Of a DNA stretch of 64,000 bases, positions 24,581 through 33,128 are shown piece after piece. The position numbers were made by a program, and so were the translations under genes. The notes under the pieces were generated by a model. The model did not search any database. It was not told the origin of the DNA and saw only the letters and a program-made list of their open reading frames with translations. The first letter of the stretch is position 1. Every line of letters starts with the position of its first letter. This DNA is from Mucilaginibacter psychrotolerans. Lineage in GTDB: Bacteria; Bacteroidota; Bacteroidia; Sphingobacteriales; Sphingobacteriaceae. The stretch covers positions 1-64,000 of the forward strand of contig NZ_SOZE01000024.1 in assembly GCF_004519315.1 (NCBI RefSeq). Reading direction: 5' to 3'.

Positions 24581-26281
24581 ATGATCCACAAAAAAACACG
24601 ACACTATATCCCTGCCGACCTCGAAATTAAATGGGAAACGCTGGAGCCGATTTACCAGGAACTAACCAACCGCGCCATCAATTCGGTAGAAGAATTAGAG
24701 CAATGGCTTAAGGATGGCAGCGAACTGCAGGCCGCTCTGGAGGAGGATTTTGCCTGGCGATACATCCGCATGACCTGCGATACCATGAACCCCGACTTGC
24801 TCGAGAGCTTTCAGTACTTTGCTACCGAAATTGAACCTAAAACCGCACCGTACAATAATGAGCTGAACAAAAAACTGGTTGCCAGCGAATATGTTAGCGA
24901 ATTGAACGAAGAGAAATTCTTCATTATGCTGCGCGCGGTGAAGAAATCGCTCGAGCTTTTCCGCGAGGAGAATATACCACTGCAAACCGAGATACAGGTA
25001 GAGCAGCAGAAGTACCAGGGCATCTCGGGTGCCATGTCGGTACATATCGACGATAAAGAATATACGCTTGAGCAGGCGTCGGTATTTTTGAAGGGTACCG
25101 ACCGAGCGAAACGCCAGGAAGTATGGGAAAAGATCACTGCCCGCCGTCTGCAGGAGAAAACAGTGCTGGATACGCTTTTCGACCACCTGCGCGCTTTGCG
25201 CCATAAGGTTGCCCTGAACGCGGGCTTCGAGAACTTCCGCGATTACATGTTCCAGGCACTGGGCCGTTTCGACTATACGCCGCAGGATTGCTACGCTTTC
25301 CACGCTGCTATCGAAACCGAGATCGTGCCGATCCTGCGCGAACAGGCCGAGATACGCCGCCTGGCCCTTGATGTGGATACCCTGAAGCCATGGGATATGG
25401 ACGTAGATATATCCGGCAAGCCAGCCTTGAAGCCTTTCAACAGCGGTGCCGAACTGGTGGAGAAATCTATCCAATGCTTCAGTAACATCAGCCGTTACCT
25501 GGGCGAGCGTTTGGAAATAATGAAAGATAACAACCTGTTCGATGTGGAAAGCCGCAAGGGCAAGGCACCGGGCGGGTACAACTATCCGCTAAGCGAAACC
25601 GGCGCGCCGTTCATCTTCATGAATTCGGCCAACACCTTCCGCGACCTCACCACCATGGTGCACGAAGGCGGCCACGCCGTGCACACTTTTTTAACTGCCG
25701 ACCTTGAGCTGAACGATTTTAAGCATTGCCCAAGCGAAGTGGCCGAACTAGCGTCTATGTCGATGGAGCTGATATCCATGGATAACTGGGATGTTTATTT
25801 CGATAACGAGGAAGACCTGAAACGCGCCAAACGCGATCAGCTTTTCGATGTGCTGAAAACCCTGCCATGGGTAGCCGTGGTAGACCAGTTTCAACATTGG
25901 ATATACACCAACCCTGAGCATACCGCTGCCGAGCGCACCGAAGCCTGGCTGAAGATATATGAGCCATTTGGTGCAGGCTTTGTAGATTGGAGCGTAAATC
26001 CGCAAGCAGAGCAAAACCTTTGGCAAAAACAGCTGCACATTTTCGAGGTGCCGTTTTACTACATTGAATACGGCATGGCCCAGCTAGGTGCTATTGCGGT
26101 ATGGAAGAATTACAAAGAAAACCCCGAAAAAGGCCTGCAGCAATACTTGGATGCCTTGAAACTAGGCTACACCAAAACCATTACCGAGATATACGAAACC
26201 GCCGGTATCAAATTCGATTTCAGCGCGGCATACGTAAAAGAGCTGGCCGAATTCGTGAAGGCGGAGATGGAGAAGATATAA
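24581..26281 (+). CDS. M3-family oligoendopeptidase
   Basis: 566 residues, the size of the oligoendopeptidase F / M3B group. A cytoplasmic zinc peptidase degrading short peptides. The catalytic helix is 'MVHEGGHAVHTF', with H361-E362-G-G-H365 (HExxH); the third zinc ligand is the Glu in 'ELASMSMELISMD', about 25 residues later. The C-terminal block 'YYIEYGMAQLGAIAVWKNY' is also typical of M3B. No signal peptide. The gene starts just after a repeat tract and is followed by a small inverted-repeat element. Confidence 0.94.
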   Translation: MIHKKTRHYIPADLEIKWETLEPIYQELTNRAINSVEELEQWLKDGSELQAALEEDFAWRYIRMTCDTMNPDLLESFQYFATEIEPKTAPYNNELNKKLVASEYVSELNEEKFFIMLRAVKKSLELFREENIPLQTEIQVEQQKYQGISGAMSVHIDDKEYTLEQASVFLKGTDRAKRQEVWEKITARRLQEKTVLDTLFDHLRALRHKVALNAGFENFRDYMFQALGRFDYTPQDCYAFHAAIETEIVPILREQAEIRRLALDVDTLKPWDMDVDISGKPALKPFNSGAELVEKSIQCFSNISRYLGERLEIMKDNNLFDVESRKGKAPGGYNYPLSETGAPFIFMNSANTFRDLTTMVHEGGHAVHTFLTADLELNDFKHCPSEVAELASMSMELISMDNWDVYFDNEEDLKRAKRDQLFDVLKTLPWVAVVDQFQHWIYTNPEHTAAERTEAWLKIYEPFGAGFVDWSVNPQAEQNLWQKQLHIFEVPFYYIEYGMAQLGAIAVWKNYKENPEKGLQQYLDALKLGYTKTITEIYETAGIKFDFSAAYVKELAEFVKAEMEKI

Positions 26282-26289
26282 GGTATCAG

Positions 26290-26361
26290 GAGGCTGTGTC
26301 ATCAACCTGGTTTATTACAACCAATCAGGATAAGCTTAGGCTTTGGTTTTGATACAGCCTC
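26290..26361. repeat. 72-bp element with GAGGCTGTRTCA inverted ends
   Basis: GAGGCTGTGTCATCAA at the left is matched by TTGATACAGCCTC at the right, 72 bases end to end. The ends resemble terminal inverted repeats of small non-autonomous elements. It could equally work as a terminator for the M3 gene. No target-site duplication is evident. Confidence 0.5.
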
Positions 26362-26398
26362 ATTTGATTATTACCCGGCGGTGGGGGCCTTTTAAAAA

Positions 26399-27001
26399 TC
26401 AGTCGTTATCCTGGTCGGAATGGATAGCGATAGCTATGTCAGCCGGTAAATGGTAGAGCGTTTCGGTAGGCAACATCGCCGTAGCTTCGGTAAGTTTATT
26501 TGCTTTTACCAACTGATGAATGTTGCTGCAATAGTCGGTAATGTCTTTTATTTCCACTATCCAGTCATTTAGGTACTGATGGACGGCTATACCCGATAGT
26601 CCGATTTGTACTGATTTATAATTTAATGGCCTTAGCAATATATCTTTCTCCGGATCCCACTGTACACGCACCGGGGAAGTTTTAAGGGCATGGTGCCAGG
26701 CATCGTACGATAGGTGTGCCGAAGCATCGAAGGCTGTTAAACATGCTGTTTTCAAAGCATCATTAAAGCCGGTTATTTTCATTTTTACAGCTAAAATCCT
26801 TTCCTGGTTTTCTTTAGTCCCCCAACCCGAGCGGTACATCATCCATAAAAACGACGGCTTTATCCAGGTCATTCGTTCCGTTTTAAAAGGCGCAGTAAAT
26901 GTTTGGTACTTAACCGCTGCGGTTGCTATCCCGCTATTGTAAGCCTGGTAAACGGTTATCGTTTCTTCATCATAGCTTGCTCTTATTACTTTCAGTTTCA
27001 T
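26399..27001 (-). CDS. DUF4291-family protein
   Basis: 200 residues. The block 'TITVYQAYNSGIA' followed by 'ERMTWIKPSFLWMMYRSGW' and 'NQERILAVKM' is the highly conserved DUF4291 core, followed by 'VRVQWDPEKD' and 'RSIQIGL'-like strands ('KSVQIGLSGIAVHQYL'). The function of the family is not established. Cytoplasmic, no signal. Stands alone between convergent and divergent neighbours. Confidence 0.88.
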   Translation of the reverse strand: MKLKVIRASYDEETITVYQAYNSGIATAAVKYQTFTAPFKTERMTWIKPSFLWMMYRSGWGTKENQERILAVKMKITGFNDALKTACLTAFDASAHLSYDAWHHALKTSPVRVQWDPEKDILLRPLNYKSVQIGLSGIAVHQYLNDWIVEIKDITDYCSNIHQLVKANKLTEATAMLPTETLYHLPADIAIAIHSDQDND

Positions 27002-27099
27002 AGTTAATCATATGTAATTTCATATAGTAATATAAGCATTTTTTACCACATGTAAAAAGCTCATTTAAAACTTATTTGTGTTTTTAAGGTTAAACTAAT

Positions 27100-27762
27100 A
27101 TGAAAAAGATAATGATAAGCTTAAGCTTGTTGCTGTTATCGGCAGCGGGCTTTGCGCAGGCACCACTTAAGCCTGTTAAGATAGATAGCCTCGTCACGGT
27201 ATCTTTACCGGAGACTTTTAGTAAGAAAGATACGCTGGGTCAGCAAATATATTCAGGCAACTCCAATTTGGGTTATATGGTGGTGATCAGGCAGCCAAAC
27301 GCGGCAAATAACACACCGCTGAAAAAAGAGCGCGACCTGAACCAAGTAATGAAGGATTACATCAAAGGCATTAAGGGGCAGGCAGCAGGGTCTGATGCGT
27401 TGAACGTGCGCGATACCACTATGGGGCACCTTAAAGCAAAAACCTTTACCCTTTCTACAGACCAGGGTGGGGGTGTACAATTGCGTAACTTTATATTGCT
27501 TTACACTCAGGATGTTACCTACACCTTTGAGTATTTCTATCAGCAAAACAGAGCCGAACTGGTGAAGGATGAATACAAACAATTTTCAAGTGCGATAGTG
27601 ATATCACCGGAATTGAAACGTACCGACCAATACCTTTCTAATGCTAAAGGGATAGCCCCGGGTTTAATATATGGTGTGATAGGAGGAGTGGCCTTTATCG
27701 GTATCATCATATTTTACATAACGCGCCGCAACCGTAAGTTAAAAGAGCAGTTCGAGAGCTAA
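27100..27762 (+). CDS. Secreted, C-terminally membrane-anchored protein of unknown function
   Basis: 220 residues. Signal peptide 1-19 (cleavage at Phe-Ala-Gln), an extracytoplasmic domain of about 165 residues with alternating strands, then one membrane helix near residues 190-211 ('LIYGVIGGVAFIGIIIFYIT') and a short basic tail (Arg-Arg-Asn-Arg-Lys). Type I membrane topology with the bulk in the periplasm. No family recognised. Overlaps the end of the convergent PAP2 gene by four bases. Confidence 0.7.
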   Translation: MKKIMISLSLLLLSAAGFAQAPLKPVKIDSLVTVSLPETFSKKDTLGQQIYSGNSNLGYMVVIRQPNAANNTPLKKERDLNQVMKDYIKGIKGQAAGSDALNVRDTTMGHLKAKTFTLSTDQGGGVQLRNFILLYTQDVTYTFEYFYQQNRAELVKDEYKQFSSAIVISPELKRTDQYLSNAKGIAPGLIYGVIGGVAFIGIIIFYITRRNRKLKEQFES

Positions 27763-28436
27763 ACTGCCCAACGTTTTATAATCCCCCTATGCCAACGGGG
27801 GGATTTTATGAATTTTTTGCTGTCGATAAAACTTAGCCAGGCCACGGTTACAAACACGCCAATTACAGAGCCTGCCGTAACATCCTCAAAAAAGTGCTGG
27901 CTAAGGTACATGCGCGAGTAACCTACCAGTATGGCCACGAGCAGCAAGGCCATTCCCCACAATTTATTCTGGATAAGGTAAGCAATTGCCACCCCTGCCG
28001 AGAAAGCAGTAACGGTGTGCCCCGAGGGGAAGCTTTGGATGCCGCCCACTACATACACATCTTTTACGAAACGCAGCTTATCTATTTGATCCTCAAAATA
28101 TATGCGGGGCCGGGGACTGTAAACGCTGTATTTGATGGCCTGCGCTACAATAGAGGTTACTAAATAACTGCTGGCCAGCAAAAATGCGCTACGGTAGCTG
28201 AAGAATAAAAGTATAGCCGATAAGAGAATAATGCTGAGGCCATCTCCTATATCGGTAACGTAGGGGGCCAGGAAATCGAAAAGGCTGTTATAGATGCCAT
28301 TTACGGCGAAATAAATTTGCTCCTTACTGTAAAGCAGCTTAATTACCAAACAGGCGCATAAAACGGCGAGGTAGGGTATAAAAAAGTATCTAATCTTGAA
28401 CAAAACCTCTTTAAAGCCTGTTTTCATTGGCCACAA
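27759..28436 (-). CDS. PAP2-family membrane phosphatase
   Basis: 225 residues with about six membrane helices. All three PAP2 motifs are present: 'KYSVYSPRP' (K-x6-R-P), 'FPSGHT' and 'SRMYLSQHFFEDV' (S-R-x5-H-x3-D). Members dephosphorylate lipid phosphates such as undecaprenyl pyrophosphate, phosphatidic acid or lipid A. Which one applies here cannot be told. Convergent with the preceding secreted protein gene, with a 4-bp overlap. Confidence 0.92.
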   Translation of the reverse strand: MWPMKTGFKEVLFKIRYFFIPYLAVLCACLVIKLLYSKEQIYFAVNGIYNSLFDFLAPYVTDIGDGLSIILLSAILLFFSYRSAFLLASSYLVTSIVAQAIKYSVYSPRPRIYFEDQIDKLRFVKDVYVVGGIQSFPSGHTVTAFSAGVAIAYLIQNKLWGMALLLVAILVGYSRMYLSQHFFEDVTAGSVIGVFVTVAWLSFIDSKKFIKSPRWHRGIIKRWAV

Positions 28437-28510
28437 AGTAACGGATATAGTTTTTCAATGCAAAAAAATGGTTATGTTTGGTTTAAAGAACTCAAAACTG
28501 ATCGAACCAT

Positions 28511-30220
28511 ATGTCTAAAAGCATATTCCGCAAAAAGTCTGTATCCAAAATTTTAGCCGATGTAGAATGCGGTTTCAGCGATGCCGAGCATCCCGGCAGC
28601 GCCTCCCAACTAAAAAAAGAACTTAATGTAAAAGACCTTACCCTGATGGGTATAGCCGCCGTGGTGGGGGCGGGCATATTCTCCACCATCGGCGAAGCTT
28701 CCTTTTACGGCGGCCCGGGGGTGTCTATATTATTTGTTATAACCGCTGTTACCTGCGGTTTCTCCGCCTTGTGCTACGCCGAATTTGCCTCGCGCATACC
28801 GGTGGCAGGCAGCGCTTACACTTATGCTTACGCGTCCTTCGGTGAGTTAATTGCCTGGATCATCGGCTGGGATTTGCTGATGGAATACGCCATAGGCAAT
28901 ATAGCGGTGGCCATATCGTGGAGCACCTACTTTGTAAACCTGCTCGAAGGTTTCCACATCCATATGCCCGAATACCTTACGATGGATTACTTTTCGGCTT
29001 TCCGTGCCCATGAAAAAATACAGGAGCTTACGGCAGCCGGCAAGCTTGGAGAAATCACCGATAATATGAAAAGTGCGGCTGTCGCCTGGGCAAATGCACC
29101 GGGCGCGGGCAATATCAAATTTATTGCCAATCTGCCCGCCCTACTTATCGTGATTATCATTACTTACCTGGTTTATATCGGCATACGCGAAACCAAGAAG
29201 GCCACCAATGCCATGGTGGTTTTAAAGGTGCTCATTGTTATTGCCGTTATTGCAATCGGCTTTTTTTACGTAACGCCGGCTAACTGGCATCCTTTTATGC
29301 CCAATGGATTTAAAGGCGTAATGAAGGGCGTTTCGGGCGTGTTCTTTGCCTATATCGGTTTCGATGCGATATCCACCACTGCCGAAGAATGCCAGAACCC
29401 GCAAAAGGATTTACCTCGTGGCATGATCTATTCCCTGCTGATATGTACCGTTTTGTACATCCTCATCTCGCTGGTGTTAACCGGTATGGTGAACTATAAA
29501 GACCTGCAGGTAGGCGACCCGCTGGCATTTGTATTTGCTAAAGTAGGGTTAAAGAACATCAGCTATGTAATATCCATCAGCGCGGTTATTGCAACCGCCA
29601 GCGTATTGCTCATCTTCCAACTGGGGCAGCCGCGTATCTGGATGAGCATGAGCCGCGACGGCCTGCTGCCGAAAGCATTCTCGCGCATACACCCTAAGTT
29701 CCATACGCCATCGTTCGCGACTATTGTTACCGGCTTTGTAGTGGCCGTGCCTGCTTTGTTTTTAAACCTTACCGAAGTTACCGACCTGACTAGCATCGGT
29801 ACCCTATTCGCTTTTGTACTGGTTTGTGGCGGCGTTTTGCTGATGCCGAGGGAAGCGGCCGTGAAAGGTAAATTTCACCTGCCGTATATTAATGCCAAGT
29901 ATGTGGTGCCGTTTATATTTATGGGGATGATATACCTGTTTTGGAAACCTTTCCTGGATATACTGGCAGGGCAAAATATACACGAAAAATTCCCTTTCTT
30001 CCTGTTTATCTTATTATCTGCCGCGCTAACTGTTGCCGCTGTGGTACGCAACTTGTCGCTGATACCCGTATTGGGCTTGCTGAGCTGCTTTTACCTGATG
30101 ACCGAACTAACCTACCAAAGCTGGATACGATTCCTGGCCTGGCTTTTAATAGGGCTGGTGATATACATATTCTACGGTTATAAGCATAGTTTAATTGGCA
30201 AGGCAGAAAACGCACGGTAA
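28511..30220 (+). CDS. APC-superfamily amino acid permease
   Basis: 569 residues and about 12-14 membrane helices. The first helix contains 'GIAAVVGAGIFSTIGEASF', the G-x-G-I-F hallmark of amino acid-polyamine-organocation transporters. 'SGVFFAYIGFDAISTTAEEC' is the conserved helix 6 region and 'MSRDGLLPKAFSRIHPKFHT' the loop before helix 9. The organisation resembles CAT-type cationic amino acid transporters. Substrate inferred only at the level of amino acids. Transcribed alone. Confidence 0.93.
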   Translation: MSKSIFRKKSVSKILADVECGFSDAEHPGSASQLKKELNVKDLTLMGIAAVVGAGIFSTIGEASFYGGPGVSILFVITAVTCGFSALCYAEFASRIPVAGSAYTYAYASFGELIAWIIGWDLLMEYAIGNIAVAISWSTYFVNLLEGFHIHMPEYLTMDYFSAFRAHEKIQELTAAGKLGEITDNMKSAAVAWANAPGAGNIKFIANLPALLIVIIITYLVYIGIRETKKATNAMVVLKVLIVIAVIAIGFFYVTPANWHPFMPNGFKGVMKGVSGVFFAYIGFDAISTTAEECQNPQKDLPRGMIYSLLICTVLYILISLVLTGMVNYKDLQVGDPLAFVFAKVGLKNISYVISISAVIATASVLLIFQLGQPRIWMSMSRDGLLPKAFSRIHPKFHTPSFATIVTGFVVAVPALFLNLTEVTDLTSIGTLFAFVLVCGGVLLMPREAAVKGKFHLPYINAKYVVPFIFMGMIYLFWKPFLDILAGQNIHEKFPFFLFILLSAALTVAAVVRNLSLIPVLGLLSCFYLMTELTYQSWIRFLAWLLIGLVIYIFYGYKHSLIGKAENAR

Positions 30221-30459
30221 GGCATCTTTGGCACCGTTCCGCTTCTGTAGGTGGAACACCCTGAAAAGCTATCTTTTTGATTGCTAGTAGTTTAGTTAAT
30301 TTAGTGGGACGGATTGGAACATGCCTGTTGTTTAGGTAATGGCTGTAATTTGTTGTAAATCAAATTACTATGCGAAAGTGAATTTTTGTTAAAAAACAGG
30401 ATTGAACACATTTTCTGAGCAGGTGAAACACTTTTCAAACACTAATCCGGCTATAGGTT

Positions 30460-30467
30460 TATATTTG
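30460..30467 (+). promoter_or_regulatory. -7 promoter box upstream of the 121-residue gene
   Basis: TATATTTG matches TAnnTTTG, 27 bases before the ATG at 30494. An AAGGAG ribosome-binding-like hexamer follows at about 30473-30478. A clear -33 TTTG was not found at the usual spacing. Confidence 0.4.
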
Positions 30468-30493
30468 GACTGAAGGAGTTCGGTTATAATGCC

Positions 30494-30859
30494 ATGAGAT
30501 ATTTAACAAGCGAACAGCTTAGCGCAAATCTGTCATTGGGGAAATCTGTAGAACAATGGTTAGCACCCAAAGAAGAGGATACCTACGTTGTATTACGATG
30601 GTTAAGGATTGATAAAGAGAAAGACCTAACCTACACCACTTGCTACATAGAATGCTTTGATGAAGGCGATGAACAATTTGCAGACATCTATGAATTTTCT
30701 CCTATTGACCCTGACGAGCCGGAAGTACTGAATAATTTTGCTTCCGCTGATGAAGCTATACTTTTTGTGAAAGATGCTTATGCTGCCTCGTTAGATAAGT
30801 TTGTAAACGCCGGACTCATTCAGGATGAGTACAGGAATTTTATCATGAAAAAAGGATAA
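30494..30859 (+). CDS. Small acidic protein of unknown function
   Basis: 121 residues, strongly acidic, with no signal peptide or membrane helix. It reads as alternating strands then helices ('EEDTYVVLRWLRIDKEKDLT', then 'ADEAILFVKDAYAASLDKFV'). The out-of-frame ATG at 30489 stops at once, so the start at 30494 is preferred. No family recognised. It begins an accessory stretch (30.5-33 kb) of unrecognised small genes and repeats. Possibly part of a lineage-specific set such as polymorphic-toxin immunity proteins, but nothing nearby proves that. Confidence 0.6.
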   Translation: MRYLTSEQLSANLSLGKSVEQWLAPKEEDTYVVLRWLRIDKEKDLTYTTCYIECFDEGDEQFADIYEFSPIDPDEPEVLNNFASADEAILFVKDAYAASLDKFVNAGLIQDEYRNFIMKKG

Positions 30860-30886
30860 TTCTTTTGTGTCGGGCAGGGATAACGC

Positions 30887-30985
30887 CTAACACAGGCTGA
30901 ATTTTTGGAAAGAATTAATAAGTACGCCCCCAATCACGCCCAGCGCCGAATACGCGCCCAACGGGAAGTTTACCCACGTTAACAT
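30887..30985 (-). pseudogene. Possible gene remnant or 32-residue membrane peptide
   Basis: The minus strand encodes 32 residues from an ATG ending at 30985 to a TAG at 30887: 'LTWVNFPLGAYSALGVIGGV' followed by an Ile-Asn-Ser-Phe-Gln-Lys segment. It reads like the last helix of a multi-spanning membrane protein, with codon use like real genes. It starts two bases from the divergent plus-strand gene. A decayed gene end or a microprotein are both possible. Confidence 0.3.
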
Positions 30986-30986
30986 T

Positions 30987-31391
30987 ATGTTTAAAATCAG
31001 CTTTTTCAAAACCGTTTATTACCTGCTGGTAAAATATATTGTATTCTTTTTTATTCTTGCATTTATGGAGGATAGATTTAAGAACATCGTTATTGATAAA
31101 GCAGAAACAACACGGGAGTTAGTGGAGCTTACTTTTGGATATATATTATACGTTTTGTATTATGTTGCCTTTCTGGTATTCTTGTTTTGTGGCCCTTTAT
31201 ATTATGTTTTGAAAATAAAAGACGGGAGTTATTTCCTGCCTTTACTAATGGTATTTTATATCGCTGAATTTTTTGTAAATCGTTTTTTTTCATTATCTGA
31301 TCAACTTTCGGGTATTTACAATTTAGTAATAGGGGTGCTCTTTTTATTCTTGTTTTTCTATAAGCAAGTAAAAATAAAGTTTGCTTTCTGA
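30987..31391 (+). CDS. Small membrane protein of unknown function
   Basis: 134 residues with about four hydrophobic helices (near 8-26, 45-68, 75-90 and 105-125) separated by short loops. Low GC compared with its neighbours (many TTT, TTA and ATA codons), consistent with acquired DNA. No recognised family. It lies in the accessory block with hairpin repeats and toxin-antitoxin genes. Confidence 0.55.
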   Translation: MFKISFFKTVYYLLVKYIVFFFILAFMEDRFKNIVIDKAETTRELVELTFGYILYVLYYVAFLVFLFCGPLYYVLKIKDGSYFLPLLMVFYIAEFFVNRFFSLSDQLSGIYNLVIGVLFLFLFFYKQVKIKFAF

Positions 31392-31819
31392 AATAATCGA
31401 AGCCCCTAGTTTGGCGCTAGAATGAGGAGTTGGGGAAGTAAGTAAATGCGTCTCGGGCTTAACCATTTGCAAGTCACTCGTACACCTTCGATCTTTTCCA
31501 GTGCTACATACCTCGCGCAAGGTTACAATTACGCTAAAAAACACCTTCGTTTTTCTCCGTTTTTCTTCGGTTTTTTAGGTTCTTTAATCAAAAAAATGGC
31601 GGAAATCCTCCATATTCGGGGCGGATTTTTAACCGATATAGATGAAAAACTTGAGCGCTTTTGTCTTATTAGTGTTCGAAAACATCTTTAGCGGAACGCT
31701 AACAAAAGCCTGCTGACACGGTAGCGTCCCCCACCGGGCGCGATGCAGCGCAAGCCATGTACGCGGCGTACCTCGTGGCTAAACCGTTACGTCAGCGGGA
31801 CGCTGACATGCGTGTAGGT
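31392..31819. other. Non-coding stretch with hairpin repeats
   Basis: 428 bases without a gene I can support. The left part contains a Phe-rich open frame (31446-31691) over T-rich DNA that I reject as coding. The right part holds hairpins with the shared core AGCG-GRA-CGCT (31688-31702 and 31791-31807, a third at 31817-31839). Confidence 0.55.
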
Positions 31820-31839
31820 TCAAGCGGGACGCTTGAACC
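31688..31839. repeat. Three hairpins with a common AGCG-GRA-CGCT core and different arms
   Basis: TTAGCG-GAA-CGCTAA (31688-31702), GTCAGCG-GGA-CGCTGAC (31791-31807) and GGTTCAAGCG-GGA-CGCTTGAACC, whose two 10-base arms lie at 31817-31826 and 31830-31839. Core and three-base loop are shared; the outer arms differ but are fully self-complementary in each copy. Confidence 0.8.
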
Positions 31840-32332
31840 GGCGAGTTTCATAATCTCTATATTCTGCCAATCGTTTTTTAACCACTTTTTCCAATTCCGG
31901 GAAAATGGTAAAATCACCTCTTAAAATATCAAAAGCATATTTATTTAGATTAACAGCATAGTCATTAATATAAAACGAATATCCATTTAATGGATCGTGA
32001 TAATTGGATTCCTTGGGAAATTGATAAATGGAACCGATAAGAGCAGATGGGTTTTTTAAAAGAATAACATCATCAAGGCCATAGCCCTGCAAAACGGTAT
32101 CTTCTCTTATTATCACGGGATCATCGATAAACACGCCATTAACTAACTGATATAGCATAACGAATAAATAAGATTCCCTGCGTTCGAAAACAAGTTTTAC
32201 TGCAGTCACCGTGTTCATATATAAAATTGATTGCCAAGCTGAATCTTTCTTGCTTTTAATCAATTTAAAACTATACTCTGTTTCCAAAAAGCGGAACGCG
32301 TCCGTCATAATTAGTTTTAAATTGTCAGCCAT
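31820..32332 (-). CDS. Protein of unknown function
   Basis: 170 residues, no signal peptide or membrane helix, mixed alpha/beta pattern ('AFRFLETEYSFKLIKSKKDS', 'TAVKLVFERRESYLFVMLYQ'). The last six codons (Arg-Phe-Lys-Arg-Pro-Ala) and the TGA lie inside the hairpin repeat at 31817-31839, so the present C-terminus was probably supplied by the repeat. No family recognised. Could be an immunity-type protein, but no partner is visible. Confidence 0.6.
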   Translation of the reverse strand: MADNLKLIMTDAFRFLETEYSFKLIKSKKDSAWQSILYMNTVTAVKLVFERRESYLFVMLYQLVNGVFIDDPVIIREDTVLQGYGLDDVILLKNPSALIGSIYQFPKESNYHDPLNGYSFYINDYAVNLNKYAFDILRGDFTIFPELEKVVKKRLAEYRDYETRRFKRPA

Positions 32333-32465
32333 GTTTCAATTATAAATTAATGTTAGATACCCTTATTTGGCGCCGATGCAGTGTTGACAAATAAGGGGCG
32401 TGTTGCCAAGCATTTGCGAGGTTGCGCTCCCGTCTGCGCAGCATGTGTCAGCAGTTGAGTCAATC

Positions 32466-32810
32466 CTATAAATCCTTAAGCACGTTAGCCAACTTCTTAA
32501 TAGCATCCGCCTTAGATATGCTGGATTTTTCTGATTTGTCGAATATGGTGAGGAGCAAGATCTCAATCCCAGCCTCAGTCTTGATGAGATGATAATACAT
32601 CACCCTGAAACCACCGCTTTTGCCGCTGCCTTTACTCTTATCGGCTAACCGGACTTTAAATAACTTATCCCCATAGGGAACCCCTAAATAAGGATTTTCG
32701 ATAAGATTTTCAATGAGGGTATTTATAGACTGTTTTAGCGTGTGATACTTTTTTAATAGGGTCTTGGCATCCTTAATAAACGCTTTGGATACCGATACAG
32801 AATTATTCAT
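32466..32810 (-). CDS. RelE/ParE-superfamily toxin
   Basis: 114 residues. The pattern fits the RelE/ParE fold: two N-terminal helices ('KAFIKDAKTLLKKYHTLKQS', then a second helix), then strands 'GDKLFKVRLADKSKGSGKSG' and 'GFRVMYYHLIKT', and a final strand 'IEILLLTIFDKSE'. RelE-type toxins cut mRNA at the ribosome, while ParE types poison gyrase; which applies is not decidable. The start overlaps the end of the antitoxin gene by eight bases. Confidence 0.85.
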   Translation of the reverse strand: MNNSVSVSKAFIKDAKTLLKKYHTLKQSINTLIENLIENPYLGVPYGDKLFKVRLADKSKGSGKSGGFRVMYYHLIKTEAGIEILLLTIFDKSEKSSISKADAIKKLANVLKDL

Positions 32811-33027
32811 CCCACATTTCTGAGGCGGGAGTTGCCTTTGCTAAACCCTTTTTAATCAGCACGGCCTCTTCGCAAGCCCTTTGCAACGCTTTTAATTCAT
32901 CTTCGCCAAGGCCATCATCATCATCGTTGTCAATAACGATTGAAAGCCCGGCTTTTTTAGTGATTTCTGATATAGCAGATATGATGGAGCTTTGGCTATC
33001 AGGTATCTGGATGGTTAATGTCGTCAT
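32803..33027 (-). CDS. Antitoxin partner of the RelE/ParE-type toxin
   Basis: 74 residues from the ATG ending at 33027 (the longer frame to 33078 lacks a better start context). An N-terminal strand ('TTLTIQIPDSQSSI') and helix precede a very acidic hinge (Asn-Asp-Asp-Asp-Asp-Asp), then a helical toxin-binding tail ending 'PASEMWDE'. Size, acidity and the 8-bp overlap with the toxin gene support the antitoxin role. The DNA-binding type is unclear. Confidence 0.78.
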   Translation of the reverse strand: MTTLTIQIPDSQSSIISAISEITKKAGLSIVIDNDDDDGLGEDELKALQRACEEAVLIKKGLAKATPASEMWDE

Positions 33028-33128
33028 AAATCTGTTTTTATGTCTATTACAAATATAGTGCAATTGTTTCCTAAACAAAAAAAGCCGCCGTATCCCGGCA
33101 GCCCTTGCTATATCATTATAAATGCTGA

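Noticed and set aside
31446-31691. Plus-strand open frame of 81 codons rich in Phe, Leu and Arg
   Set aside because: It runs over T-rich homopolymeric DNA, has no promoter or start context, and ends in the hairpin region. Probably non-coding.
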